DNA from: Chryseobacterium ginsenosidimutans | GTDB lineage: Bacteria; Bacteroidota; Bacteroidia; Flavobacteriales; Weeksellaceae | Assembly (NCBI RefSeq): GCF_024807225.1 | Contig: NZ_JANUCO010000001.1 | Coordinates: forward strand, 682,001 to 746,000 | Length of the DNA: 64,000 nt | Direction: 5' to 3' | Translations under genes and position numbers: made by a program | The notes under the pieces: generated by a model | The model's input: the letters and a program-made list of their open reading frames with translations, nothing else | Told to the model about the DNA's origin: nothing | The model's database searches: none | Shown: in pieces, positions 54,095 through 62,913 of the stretch | Layout of the letters: every line of letters starts with the position of its first letter | Position numbering within the stretch: position 1 is the stretch's first letter

Positions 54095-55027
54095 ATATTC
54101 GCGGAAATTAATATTATAAAGTCCCGATCTTATGCTCGGATAATCGGTGATGATATATTTCGCGATCATTCCCCATTTTTTTACGGTTGGAGCAAGAGCA
54201 ATTTCATAGCTTCGGTGTATTCTTTTGATGTGTAGTTTTACCTCTTCGGGAATTGTATTTTCGCTCTTCGCCCAATCATTAATTTCTTTCCAAAGCAAGA
54301 CTTTTGTGGTTGCTGGTTTTATTTGTTTTGCGTCTACAACGGTAATTCTGTTATTTTCATGAACGCCTCTTACGGCAACGGCTTTATCTAAAATTCCGGG
54401 ATAAAGGTCGAGATAATAAGAAAGTCTGAACAAAAATTCTGTATCCTGATGAAGTCTTAAATGTGTTTTAAAAAATGGCTGTAATTTCTTCACCATGGCA
54501 TCTCTTCTTATCGTTAAACAATCGATACTGAAAAGTCCGAAACTTCCTCGCATACCGATTTGTCCGGGAAAAACATCTTTAGGATCATGCTTTTTGTAAA
54601 CCGTCGTCAGATCGTCTCTGAAAAGCTTATAATATTGGTCTTTCGCCTTTTCAGAATAATAATGAACGCCCAAAGCTCCGTAAACACCTTCTACTTTCGG
54701 ATCTTTGAAAAGCTCTTTTTCTGCGTCAAAACGGTTCGGAAGATAATAATCATCCGCATCCAAAAACGCAATAAAATCTCCTGTAGCATTTTCTAATCCC
54801 AGATTTCTCGTTGGTCCCGCTCCATGATTTCCCTTGTCGGGATGTTGAAAAAGCTTCACCCGATCGTATTTTTCAGCCAATTGTCTGCAAACTTGCAATG
54901 CATTATCCGGCGATTTGTCTTCAACCAGAATAACCTCATAGACTTCTTCAAATTGAAGGGCAGATTCTACAGCCTGAGTTATATATTTTTCAGCGTTGTA
55001 AACGGGAGTGATTACGGAGATTTTCAT
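54086..55027 (-). CDS. Family-2 glycosyltransferase (tandem copy 1)
   Basis: 313 aa, GT-A: ISVITPVYNAEKYITQAVES, ILVEDKSPDNALQV, FQHPDKGNHGAGPTRNLGLE, catalytic-metal AFLDADDYYLPNRFDAEKE (DADD). C-terminal helical half with FRLSYYLDLYPGILDKAVAV and RGVHENNRIT. Near-collinear with the next gene. Inverting transfer; donor unknown. Confidence 0.9.
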   Translation of the reverse strand: MKISVITPVYNAEKYITQAVESALQFEEVYEVILVEDKSPDNALQVCRQLAEKYDRVKLFQHPDKGNHGAGPTRNLGLENATGDFIAFLDADDYYLPNRFDAEKELFKDPKVEGVYGALGVHYYSEKAKDQYYKLFRDDLTTVYKKHDPKDVFPGQIGMRGSFGLFSIDCLTIRRDAMVKKLQPFFKTHLRLHQDTEFLFRLSYYLDLYPGILDKAVAVRGVHENNRITVVDAKQIKPATTKVLLWKEINDWAKSENTIPEEVKLHIKRIHRSYEIALAPTVKKWGMIAKYIITDYPSIRSGLYNINFREYLF

Positions 55028-55049
55028 TCTATATTGTATGTAAACAAAT

Positions 55050-55991
55050 TTAAATTATAGTATTTCTGAAATTAATATTGTATAATCCGGATCTTATACT
55101 TTTGTAATCAAAAACCAAGTATTTCAGAATCATTACCCATTTCTTTGGTCGCGAAGCTTTGGCAATTTCATAGCTTCGATGCATCCTTTTGATATGTATT
55201 TTGATATTTTGGGGCATTGTTTTTTCGTGTTGTGCCCAATCATTCACATCATTCCAAAGAATTGATCTTGATAATATGGGTATTTTTTTATCAACTCCAA
55301 TTTTTGTGATCCTGTTTTCTTCATGAACGCCTCTTAAAGCGACCGCTTTATCAATAATTCCGGGATAAAGATCTAAATAATAAGACAATCGGAAAAGAAA
55401 TTCGGTGTCTTCATGAAGCTTTAAAGTAGATTTAAAAAGAGGATTCATTTTTTTTAACAACGCATCTCTTTTCACTGTTAACGTATCAATACTGAACATT
55501 CCGAAACTTCCCAACATATACAATTGTCCGGGAAAAACTTCTTTGGGATGATATTTTTTATTAACGGTTGTCAAAGCATTTCTAAAAACCGTATAATACT
55601 GTTCTTTTGCTTTTTCAGAATAAAAATGAACCCCCAAAGCTCCATAAATACCTTCAACTTTCGGATCTTTAAAAAGTTCTCTTTCTGCATCAAAACGGTT
55701 AGGTAGATAATAATCATCGGCATCCAGAAAGGCAATATACTCTCCCGTTGCTTTTTTTATTCCTAAATTTCTTGAGGCTGAAGCGCCGTGATTTTCTTTA
55801 TCGGGATGTTGAAAAAGTTTTACGCTCTTATGCTTTTCAGTCAATTCCTGACAGACTTTTAAGGCATTGTCGGGTGATTGGTCTTCAATTAAAATAACCT
55901 CGCAGATTTCCTCAAACTGAAGAGCAGATTCTACAGCCTGTACAATATATTTTTCCGCATTATAAACGGGTATCACTACGGAAATTCTCAT
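55050..55991 (-). CDS. Family-2 glycosyltransferase (tandem copy 2)
   Basis: 313 aa with the same motifs (ISVVIPVYNAEKYIVQAVES, FLDADDYYLPNRFDAERE, FRLSYYLDLYPGIIDKAVAL) and the same length as copy 1. The two copies are clearly a recent tandem duplication, with differences mostly in the C-terminal acceptor-binding half. Gap to copy 1 is 22 bp. Confidence 0.9.
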   Translation of the reverse strand: MRISVVIPVYNAEKYIVQAVESALQFEEICEVILIEDQSPDNALKVCQELTEKHKSVKLFQHPDKENHGASASRNLGIKKATGEYIAFLDADDYYLPNRFDAERELFKDPKVEGIYGALGVHFYSEKAKEQYYTVFRNALTTVNKKYHPKEVFPGQLYMLGSFGMFSIDTLTVKRDALLKKMNPLFKSTLKLHEDTEFLFRLSYYLDLYPGIIDKAVALRGVHEENRITKIGVDKKIPILSRSILWNDVNDWAQHEKTMPQNIKIHIKRMHRSYEIAKASRPKKWVMILKYLVFDYKSIRSGLYNINFRNTII

Positions 55992-56927
55992 TTATCTATA
56001 ATAATTAAAACGGTATTTGGTTTTCAGTATTTCCGGATTTTTAATTCCTTCCAGTAAAATATTGATGTACTTTGTGAGTCCTTTTTTCTGTGAAAGATCA
56101 AAAGATGTAAAGCTTAAATATATTCTTTTTTTATATTCCTGAGGTAAATTATTTGCACTTGCCCAATCGTACAAAGATTTCCAGTAAATATGTTGTCTTT
56201 GGTTGTATTGAGGAGAATACTGAACAATTTTCGTAATTCTGTTATCATCATGAATTCCCCTGATAGCAACTGCTTTATCAATAATTCCGGACTTTAAATA
56301 ACAGTGATAAGAAAGTTTAATATTAAAATCTGAATCCTGATGTACCCGAAGATTTTCGTTAAAACGAAGCTTATTTCTTTCGATTGCAGATTTTCTGATA
56401 GTCAATGCATTCAAATGAAAAAATGTACCGAAAGTTTTAGGTGTCAAACTTAATAATCCTCTGAAAACTTCTTCACCTTCTGCGGGGTAATTAACGGTTG
56501 TGAGCGGGGAATCCTTAAATTTTGTAAGATATTCCTGCTTTCCTTTTTCCGTTAAATATTCAACGCCGATGGCACTGAAAACACCTTCGATTTTTGGATC
56601 ATTAAAAATTTCTTTTTCCGCATCAAAACGATTGGGAAGATAATAATCATCGGCATCTAAAAATGTAATGAAACTTCTTGTTGCTTTTTCTATCCCTAAA
56701 TTTCTTGTTGCTCCAGCTCCATGATTTCCTTTATCCGGATGTTGGAATAATTTGATTTTAGGATTTTCTGCAGCTAATTTCTTACTGATTTCCAAAGAAT
56801 TATCCGTCGATTTATCTTCAACTAAAATAATTTCTTTTACTTCATCAAAATGCACAGCAGATGCTACCGCCTTTTCTAAAAACTGAGCTGCATTGTAAAC
56901 GGGAATAATTACGGAAATATCAATCAT
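55992..56927 (-). CDS. Family-2 glycosyltransferase (tandem copy 3, diverged)
   Basis: 311 aa from MIDISVIIPVYNAAQFLEKA. Same GT-A layout (ILVEDKSTDNSLEISKKL, FQHPDKGNHGAGATRNLGIE, FLDADDYYLPNRFDAEKE) but a more diverged C-terminus. The start is chosen because its ATG shares one base with the asparagine-synthetase stop (TAATG); the longer frame overlaps that gene. Confidence 0.88.
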   Translation of the reverse strand: MIDISVIIPVYNAAQFLEKAVASAVHFDEVKEIILVEDKSTDNSLEISKKLAAENPKIKLFQHPDKGNHGAGATRNLGIEKATRSFITFLDADDYYLPNRFDAEKEIFNDPKIEGVFSAIGVEYLTEKGKQEYLTKFKDSPLTTVNYPAEGEEVFRGLLSLTPKTFGTFFHLNALTIRKSAIERNKLRFNENLRVHQDSDFNIKLSYHCYLKSGIIDKAVAIRGIHDDNRITKIVQYSPQYNQRQHIYWKSLYDWASANNLPQEYKKRIYLSFTSFDLSQKKGLTKYINILLEGIKNPEILKTKYRFNYYR

Positions 56928-58723
56928 TATAAAACATTTTGATTGTTGTGTGTCCAAAGAGCCAATTGCAATAAATTCCAATGTTTATGATCTTTATTTA
57001 AAAACTTCTGAGTCGCTTTGAAATCAATATAATTGAAAATTTTCTGATCAGGATTTTTTAAAAGATCATTAGAAAGGTTAACTAGGTTTTCTTCTTCAAA
57101 CCAACTTTCTATACTCATTCCAAAGCCTTGCTTATGGCGTTTTCTGATGGTTTCTGTCCAGTAAGATCCCATCGATTCACGAAGAATGATCTTATCGTTC
57201 TCGTTGGTCAGTTTCAATTGTTCGGGAAGCTGAATACAAAATTCTGCAAAATCAAGATCCAGGAAAGGCGTTCTTACTTCCAACGAGTTTGCCATTGCCA
57301 TTCTGTCGGATTTTACCATCATATTTCCGGGAACATATCCTTCGAGATCCACTCTCATAATATCGTTCAATGAATCTGGATTCGCAGTGAAACTATAAGG
57401 CTGAGAATATGCTGAGGTAATTCCCAAAGCATTTTTTTCTTCTTTATTAAATGAATTTCTTACAAAATTTTGATGGAAATCCAGAATGTTTTCGTGCGCC
57501 ATATTTTTTTGAGTAATGAAAGAAGTAGGTCTTACTTTTTCATATAATTTTAACCCGAATTTAGCAATGATATTGTTATAGCTAAAATGGTTTCTTAGCT
57601 GATTTTCAACGCGATAAAAGTTATATCCGCCAAATAATTCATCCCCGACATCTCCGGAAAGAACCACGGTAAGATTTTTTTTCGCATTTCTGCAGATCTC
57701 AAAATGCGGGATAAAAGAAATATCTGCAAAAGGTTCATCAAAAAACGGAGAAATTTTTAAAAGTGAAGTTGCCAGATCTTGTTTTTTTTCATGAACTTCA
57801 ATATGATGGGTCTTGTATTTTTCTGCGATTTCTTTTGCATATTTCAGTTCGCTGTCTTCATGATCGTACCCAAAACTAATGGTTGTCTGCTTGGGTAAAA
57901 ACTCGGCGACTAAAGCCACAATTGATGATGAATCGAGTCCGCCACTCAAAAAACTGCCTACTTCTACATCGGCAACCAATTGTTTTTTTACTGCATTTTT
58001 TAAAAGATAAGTAAATTCTTCTTTTGCATCAGATAAACTTAAAACCCTGTCTTTTGCAGGAAGACTGTAATATCTTGAAACAGAAAATTTTCCGTCTTTC
58101 CAAATCAATTGATGAGCAGGAGGGAGCGTGTGAATATTCTCATAAATGCTGTGATACGTGCTCACATAGCCATACTGTAAATAATGCGAAAGCGCTTCCT
58201 GATTTACTTTTGGCTGAATAAGTCCTGAAGCCAGAATTGCCTTTATTTCTGATGCGAAAATGAATTCATTGTTTTTTCCAATAGCATAGAAAAATGGTTT
58301 TTCGCCAAAACGATCTCTTGCACAGAATAGCTCCTGTTTTTCGTTGTTCCAGATGGCAAATGCGAACATTCCCGGAAGATCATGGATGAGATTTTCCTGT
58401 TTTCTCTGATACATCGCGAGAATAACTTCCGTGTCGGAGCTTCCGTGATACGGATATTCGGGATATTGTGCTTTTATTGTCTGATAGCCGTAGATTTCAC
58501 CATTCAGAACGATACATTCATTTTTTGTGCCGGAAAACATCGGCTGTTTTCCATTTTCAGAAAGATCAATAATAGAAAGCCTGCGATGGCCTAAAGCTGC
58601 ATTTTCATAAAATTCAAAATGTGAAGAATCAGGACCACGATGCGCGATGGCATCCGTCATTTTTTTCAGTTCCTCATGATAATTTCTAGCATTATTTGCT
58701 ATAATTCCTGCTATTCCGCACAT
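56927..58723 (-). CDS. asnB: Asparagine synthetase (glutamine-hydrolysing)-like
   Basis: 598 aa. N-terminal Ntn-type glutaminase domain: Cys2 in MCGIAGIIANN, AHRGPDSSHFEF, GHRRLSIIDLSENG, CIVLNGEIYGY. C-terminal ATP-pyrophosphatase synthase domain: SFLSGGLDSSSIVALVAEF (PP-loop), SGDVGDELFGGYNFYR, MVKSDRMAMANSLEVRTPFL. The role may be ordinary asparagine synthesis, but in a glycan locus such proteins often amidate a sugar carboxylate (WbpS-like). The two roles cannot be told apart here. It is co-transcribed with glycosyltransferases. Confidence 0.88.
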   Translation of the reverse strand: MCGIAGIIANNARNYHEELKKMTDAIAHRGPDSSHFEFYENAALGHRRLSIIDLSENGKQPMFSGTKNECIVLNGEIYGYQTIKAQYPEYPYHGSSDTEVILAMYQRKQENLIHDLPGMFAFAIWNNEKQELFCARDRFGEKPFFYAIGKNNEFIFASEIKAILASGLIQPKVNQEALSHYLQYGYVSTYHSIYENIHTLPPAHQLIWKDGKFSVSRYYSLPAKDRVLSLSDAKEEFTYLLKNAVKKQLVADVEVGSFLSGGLDSSSIVALVAEFLPKQTTISFGYDHEDSELKYAKEIAEKYKTHHIEVHEKKQDLATSLLKISPFFDEPFADISFIPHFEICRNAKKNLTVVLSGDVGDELFGGYNFYRVENQLRNHFSYNNIIAKFGLKLYEKVRPTSFITQKNMAHENILDFHQNFVRNSFNKEEKNALGITSAYSQPYSFTANPDSLNDIMRVDLEGYVPGNMMVKSDRMAMANSLEVRTPFLDLDFAEFCIQLPEQLKLTNENDKIILRESMGSYWTETIRKRHKQGFGMSIESWFEEENLVNLSNDLLKNPDQKIFNYIDFKATQKFLNKDHKHWNLLQLALWTHNNQNVL

Positions 58724-58729
58724 GTGTTT

Positions 58730-60307
58730 TTATTTTTTTTGATAATTTGAGGGAAGATATAATGTGAATCTCCCGGCTTTTACTACTTTATATTTTTCCG
58801 GGTGGCTCACGAATTTCAAAGGTACAATTTCTTTGGAATAGAAAGGATAGTCATTACTTTCGATATATATGAAATCATCCGGAGTTTTATTCACTTTTTT
58901 AATGATGAACTTTACATAGTCCTTTAAAGTAAAATAATAATAAATAGGCGGAGAAGCATCTAAAATATAAAGATATCCCATCAAGTGATTGCTCGAATAA
59001 ATGATATTATGTTGATTTTGCAGATAAGGGCGGAGATCTTCAATATCTTTTTTTCTTCCTTTATCCAGATATAAATCATATCCGTTTATTTTTACTTTTT
59101 CAGTTTGTTCGGTGAAAGTGAAATCTTTCCAACCTTTATCTTTTAATAAATTTGGAAAAATCAAGCATTGATAAATAAAAATCAACAAGCAAATCATAAA
59201 AGCTCGGATGTTATACAAAGACAATATGATTACAATTAATGCTATATAATAATAAATATTGTACGCATTTCCTCTTACGTCAAAATAAGCTCCAGAGCCA
59301 AAAGAAAGACCAAAAGGGATGAGTGCAAGTGCAATGAGCATTGTCTTTTTTTCAAGGCTAATGTCTTCCAAAAAATATCTGTAAATCATTAAAGCCAGAA
59401 ACACATAATTGATATAAATTAAAGGATAAAATAAAATCGAAAATATGAAAACTGCAGCAAGAGCAATCAGAATGTAATTCAGATGTTGAATTTTGTTCTT
59501 TGAAAATTTGTGAATATACGCAATGAGTATCCCCGCCGGAATCAGAATAAATCCTGCGACTTTTAGAATCCAAATGACAAAAAATCTTTTAGGATGCTGT
59601 TTTGTATGAAATCCTTTGTAATATTTTATCCATTCAAACTGGGAAACAAATTTTGAAAAATTTTCGATACAAGTAAAATAAATAATAATCCCAAGTAATC
59701 CTCCGACAATAATATAGATGATCGGTTTTTTATCTTTTTTCCAAAAATTATACAACAAAAATGCCGCAATCGGGATGATCACCAAAGTATGCGGAATCCC
59801 ATCGAATAACAATATTCCTAAACAGAATCCTGAAATTATTAATGGAAATAATTTGTTGTAAATCAAATAAATAAAGAGTAATGATAAGGAAATATTTATT
59901 AGAATTGTATTTCCGATATACTGATGCAAAACGATATTGCTGATTCCCCAAGTTGTAAAATTGAGGGTTACTCCCAAAAAGGCAAGCAGAAATGCGTTTA
60001 CTTTCAGTTTGTAATATTTATTCGCAAAGAAGTAAAGCAGAAAAGTGGAAATATTTAATAATCCATACGTTATTACCCGGAATAAATAAATGTTTTCTGT
60101 ATAAATAAACCTGAAAATCCGATAAAAATTGGTAGCATCAACTGTAGGCAATGTCTCATGATCTCTGTAAAAAAACAAATAAAAAGCTTCATCATTAAAA
60201 ATGAAACCCTTATTGAGATTAGTATAAACAATATAGCCTGTAAAAAGTGCCCCGATAACAAAAATCAAGCTTAATACATTTTCATATTTGTGTTGAATTT
60301 TTTCCAT
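58730..60307 (-). CDS. Polytopic membrane protein, possible glycosyltransferase-39/ArnT-like
   Basis: 525 aa with about 11 hydrophobic helices. A periplasmic loop follows the first helix (NKGFIFNDEAFYLFFYRDHE); the Asp/Glu-rich loop after TM1 is typical of GT-C-fold lipid-linked sugar transferases. A soluble C-terminal part of about 120 residues ends the protein (LDKGRKKDIEDLRPYLQNQH, FIIKKVNKTPDDFIYIE). No definite family signature, so the call is tentative. Between asnB (6-bp gap) and a methyltransferase (4-bp gap). Confidence 0.65.
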   Translation of the reverse strand: MEKIQHKYENVLSLIFVIGALFTGYIVYTNLNKGFIFNDEAFYLFFYRDHETLPTVDATNFYRIFRFIYTENIYLFRVITYGLLNISTFLLYFFANKYYKLKVNAFLLAFLGVTLNFTTWGISNIVLHQYIGNTILINISLSLLFIYLIYNKLFPLIISGFCLGILLFDGIPHTLVIIPIAAFLLYNFWKKDKKPIIYIIVGGLLGIIIYFTCIENFSKFVSQFEWIKYYKGFHTKQHPKRFFVIWILKVAGFILIPAGILIAYIHKFSKNKIQHLNYILIALAAVFIFSILFYPLIYINYVFLALMIYRYFLEDISLEKKTMLIALALIPFGLSFGSGAYFDVRGNAYNIYYYIALIVIILSLYNIRAFMICLLIFIYQCLIFPNLLKDKGWKDFTFTEQTEKVKINGYDLYLDKGRKKDIEDLRPYLQNQHNIIYSSNHLMGYLYILDASPPIYYYFTLKDYVKFIIKKVNKTPDDFIYIESNDYPFYSKEIVPLKFVSHPEKYKVVKAGRFTLYLPSNYQKK

Positions 60308-60311
60308 GAAA

Positions 60312-61097
60312 CTATTTTTTTTCTGCCCAGATACTGAATCCTGAAGCCATATTTTTACTCATCGGATAATATTGTAAAATCACATCCAGAAACTTTATAG
60401 GGAATGTAAGGATCATGAAAAGTAAATAGAGGAACGTGTGAAGAGGCTTTATTCCGAAAGAGAAAACCAATGCAAACCATTCCTGAACCACCCAAAGCAT
60501 TCCTGATGTGGGACCTACCGGTTTTAATTTTAAAATTTCAAAATCTTTGAATTGATGTTTCATTCCTTCATACGTAAATCGTTGAAAATCATACGGTGAT
60601 GCATGAAAAGGCTGCATAAAAGGGATAAAACAGTAGATTTTTCCACCAGGTTTTAAAATCCTGTGAATTTCTGAAATTACTTTCTGAGGATTCGGGACGT
60701 GCTCCAAAACCGCAATATTAACGATGTAATCTACAGAATTATCTTTAAAAGGAATTTTTTCGATGTCACAAATTACATCCACATTTTCATAAGGAAGCAA
60801 ATCAACATTCAATAAATCATCTCCAAAGTCGGAATTTCCGCTTCCCAAATTCAGGGCGACTACATTTTTTCCTTTAATTTCGTTGCGAATGAGGCGTTTT
60901 GCATCAAAAAAAGGTTGAGGATAAACAGGACTGATAATTTCAATCAATGCACTGTAGATCTTGTTGAATTTTTTTATTTTATATTTAATTTTATCAAGAA
61001 AATCAGTAACAACTTCTTCCTGCACCGGTATGAAAATATATTTTCCATCTTTTACTTGATATTCGTCTTTAAATATTTCAGAATTTATGTTTTTCAT
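60312..61097 (-). CDS. Class I SAM-dependent methyltransferase
   Basis: 261 aa: NVVALNLGSGNSDFGDDLLN (motif I), DVICDIEKIPFKDNSVDYIV (motifs II/III-like), NIAVLEHVPNPQKVISEIHR and LKPGGKIYCFIPFMQPFHAS (post-I and C-terminal). Methyltransf_11 type with an N-terminal basic leader. A hydrophobic C-terminal stretch (WFALVFSFGIKPLHTFLYLL) suggests membrane association. Likely a glycan or lipid-linked precursor methyltransferase. Confidence 0.85.
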   Translation of the reverse strand: MKNINSEIFKDEYQVKDGKYIFIPVQEEVVTDFLDKIKYKIKKFNKIYSALIEIISPVYPQPFFDAKRLIRNEIKGKNVVALNLGSGNSDFGDDLLNVDLLPYENVDVICDIEKIPFKDNSVDYIVNIAVLEHVPNPQKVISEIHRILKPGGKIYCFIPFMQPFHASPYDFQRFTYEGMKHQFKDFEILKLKPVGPTSGMLWVVQEWFALVFSFGIKPLHTFLYLLFMILTFPIKFLDVILQYYPMSKNMASGFSIWAEKK

Positions 61098-61107
61098 GGA
61101 AATATAT

Positions 61108-62233
61108 TTAAAATTGATTGATGATATTAATTACTTTTTGTTGCTCTTCTTCAGTTAATTCATAAAATAAAGGCAATCTTAAAAGACAATCTTCAAATTT
61201 ATCCGAATTCGGAAGATCTCTGCTATCATGCTTTTGAGTATAAAATTCACTTTTATGCAAGGATAAGTAATGAAATACCGCCAAAATATCATTCTCCTTC
61301 AGCTTTTTGATAAGTTCAGCCCTGAAATCAAGATTTTTACAAACAATATAAAACATGTGAGCATTATTTGTCGCATATTCCGGAATGACAGGCAAAGAAA
61401 TATTTTCATTATTCTTTAAGCCTTTATGATATTTTTCCCAGATTTCAAGTCTTTTTTTCTGAATATTTTCAATATTTTCTAATTGAGCCCAAAGAAAAGC
61501 TGATATAATTTCACTTGGTAAAAACGAAGAAACCCGTATCTACCCAACCATATTTATTGATCTCACCGCGGAAAAACATAGAACGGTTGGTTCCTTTTTC
61601 CCAGATAATTTCAGCTCTGTTGACAAATTTTTCATCATTAATAGTAAGCATTCCACCTTCTCCTGAAATAATATTTTTGGTTTCATGAAAGGAAAATGCT
61701 CCTAGATGACCAATACTTCCCAACGCTTTTTTTGTTCCGTTTTTGAAAACGTAGTAGCTATCGATCGCTTGTGCTGCATCTTCGATCAGGATGAGGTTGT
61801 ATTTTTCTGTGATCTCAAGAATTTTTTCCATATCACAGGCAATTCCGGCATAATGTACAACGACAATTGCTTTGGTTTTATCCGTGATTAATTCTTCAAT
61901 TTTATCAGCATCAATATTGGGATTATTCTCGTAAGAATCTGCAAAGACAATTTTCGCATTTTGTCTCACAAACGGCAACGCCGAGGAAACGAAAGTATAG
62001 CTGGGAACAATTACTTCATCTTCAGGTTTGATATCGGCAAGAATTGCACACATTTCTAAGGCATCTGTACACGAAGTTGTAAGCAAAGTTTTTTTGAAGC
62101 CATAGGTATCCTCAAAAAATTTCTGACATTTTTGAGTAAAAATGCCATTTCCTGAAATCTTTCCGGAAGCAACAGCTTCTTCTATATATTTTGTTTCTTT
62201 TCCTGTAAGGTAAGGTTTGTTAAAGGGGGTCAT
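61108..62233 (-). pseudogene. wecE: WecE/RffA-like dTDP-4-oxo-6-deoxyglucose aminotransferase, frameshifted as read
   Basis: PLP-dependent sugar aminotransferase of the DegT/DnrJ/EryC1 family, producing dTDP-4-amino-4,6-dideoxygalactose (Fuc4N). N-terminal frame: MTPFNKPYLTGKETKYIEEA, SGNGIFTQKCQKFFEDTYGF, LLTTSCTDALEMCAILADIK, IVVVHYAGIACDM, LILIEDAAQAID and the PLP-lysine region FSFHETKNIISGEGGM. As read it ends KYGWVDTGFFVFTK*. At 61530-61532, plus-strand CGAAGAAACCCG must lose an A, giving VDTGSSFLPSEIISAFLWAQ and continuing into the C-terminal frame (ends VINIINQF at 61108). Restored length about 375 aa, normal for WecE. ATG overlaps the GNAT stop (ATGA). Confidence 0.88.
61530..61532 (-). 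other. Frameshift site in WecE-like aminotransferase
   Basis: Plus strand CGAAGAAACCCG. One A fewer restores the conserved DTGSSFLPSE. Without the repair, the region 61396-61510 has no correctly phased reading. Confidence 0.88.
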
Positions 62234-62913
62234 TTTCTCCAATAGTGTTTTATAATAATTTCATCTTTTATGTCGTAGCCTTGCTTTTTGTAAAATGAGC
62301 AAGCCTGAATGTTTTCTTTTTGTGTTGGAATTTCCAAGTGTGTAATTCCATTTTTTAAGCAAAAATTTTCTGCTTTCTGCAGCAGTTTTTTTCCAAATCC
62401 TTTTCCTTGAAAATCGGGATGAGTGGCAATTAAACCGATCTTTCCGAGATCGTTATATTTTTGAAGCGTTACAAAACCAATGGCTTTTCCAGCTTCTTCC
62501 GTATAGAAAGTTTTAAGAGCAAATTTTTTGTTAAGACTGTTGATTACCCAAATATCGTAAAGCTCTCTGAACTTTGCTTCTCCGAATTTTTCGTCTAATA
62601 AAAAACGACTTTTTTTTCCGCTTTCGTATGCTAATTCTTTGAAAAAATCTGCGTCTTTCTCGCGGTCGTCGGTATCCTTAATTGTTTCATAATCCTGCAG
62701 ACTTTTATCATCAAGTTTTTTTATAAAATTAACCTTTGTCTCTTCAAAGGAAAGAGTAAATCCAGTAATATCGATTTCAAAATCAGAAAGTTGCTTTACA
62801 ACAATGAGATCGTAATCTTCTGTGTCGCTTACAATCTCTTGTTTTTCAACTGTAATATCTCCAATTTTTTTATTGAAGAAATCGCTGTCCCATTGCAAAA
62901 AATTAATGTTCAT
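62230..62913 (-). CDS. GNAT acetyltransferase, WecD-like
   Basis: 227 aa from MNINFLQWDSDFFNKKIGDI. C-terminal GNAT fold at about 125-215: AIGFVTLQKYNDLGKIGLIA, THPDFQGKGFGKKLLQKAEN (acetyl-CoA pyrophosphate-binding QGKGFGKKL) and LEIPTQKENIQACSFYKKQG. The N-terminal half with QWDSDFF is like the TDP-fucosamine N-acetyltransferase RffC/WecD. Directly upstream of a WecE-like aminotransferase, which supports N-acetylation of the amino sugar to Fuc4NAc. MNINF overlaps the preceding stop by 11 bp, and a slightly longer start is possible. Confidence 0.82.
   Translation of the reverse strand: MNINFLQWDSDFFNKKIGDITVEKQEIVSDTEDYDLIVVKQLSDFEIDITGFTLSFEETKVNFIKKLDDKSLQDYETIKDTDDREKDADFFKELAYESGKKSRFLLDEKFGEAKFRELYDIWVINSLNKKFALKTFYTEEAGKAIGFVTLQKYNDLGKIGLIATHPDFQGKGFGKKLLQKAENFCLKNGITHLEIPTQKENIQACSFYKKQGYDIKDEIIIKHYWRK

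Noticed and set aside
2874..61532. Programmed +1 ribosomal frameshifting at the RGAAACY sites
   Set aside because: The seven genes are functionally unrelated, include signal-peptide junctions, and lack a common stop codon or stimulatory structure. Paralog C has the in-frame GGAAC version. An artefact or mutation fits better.
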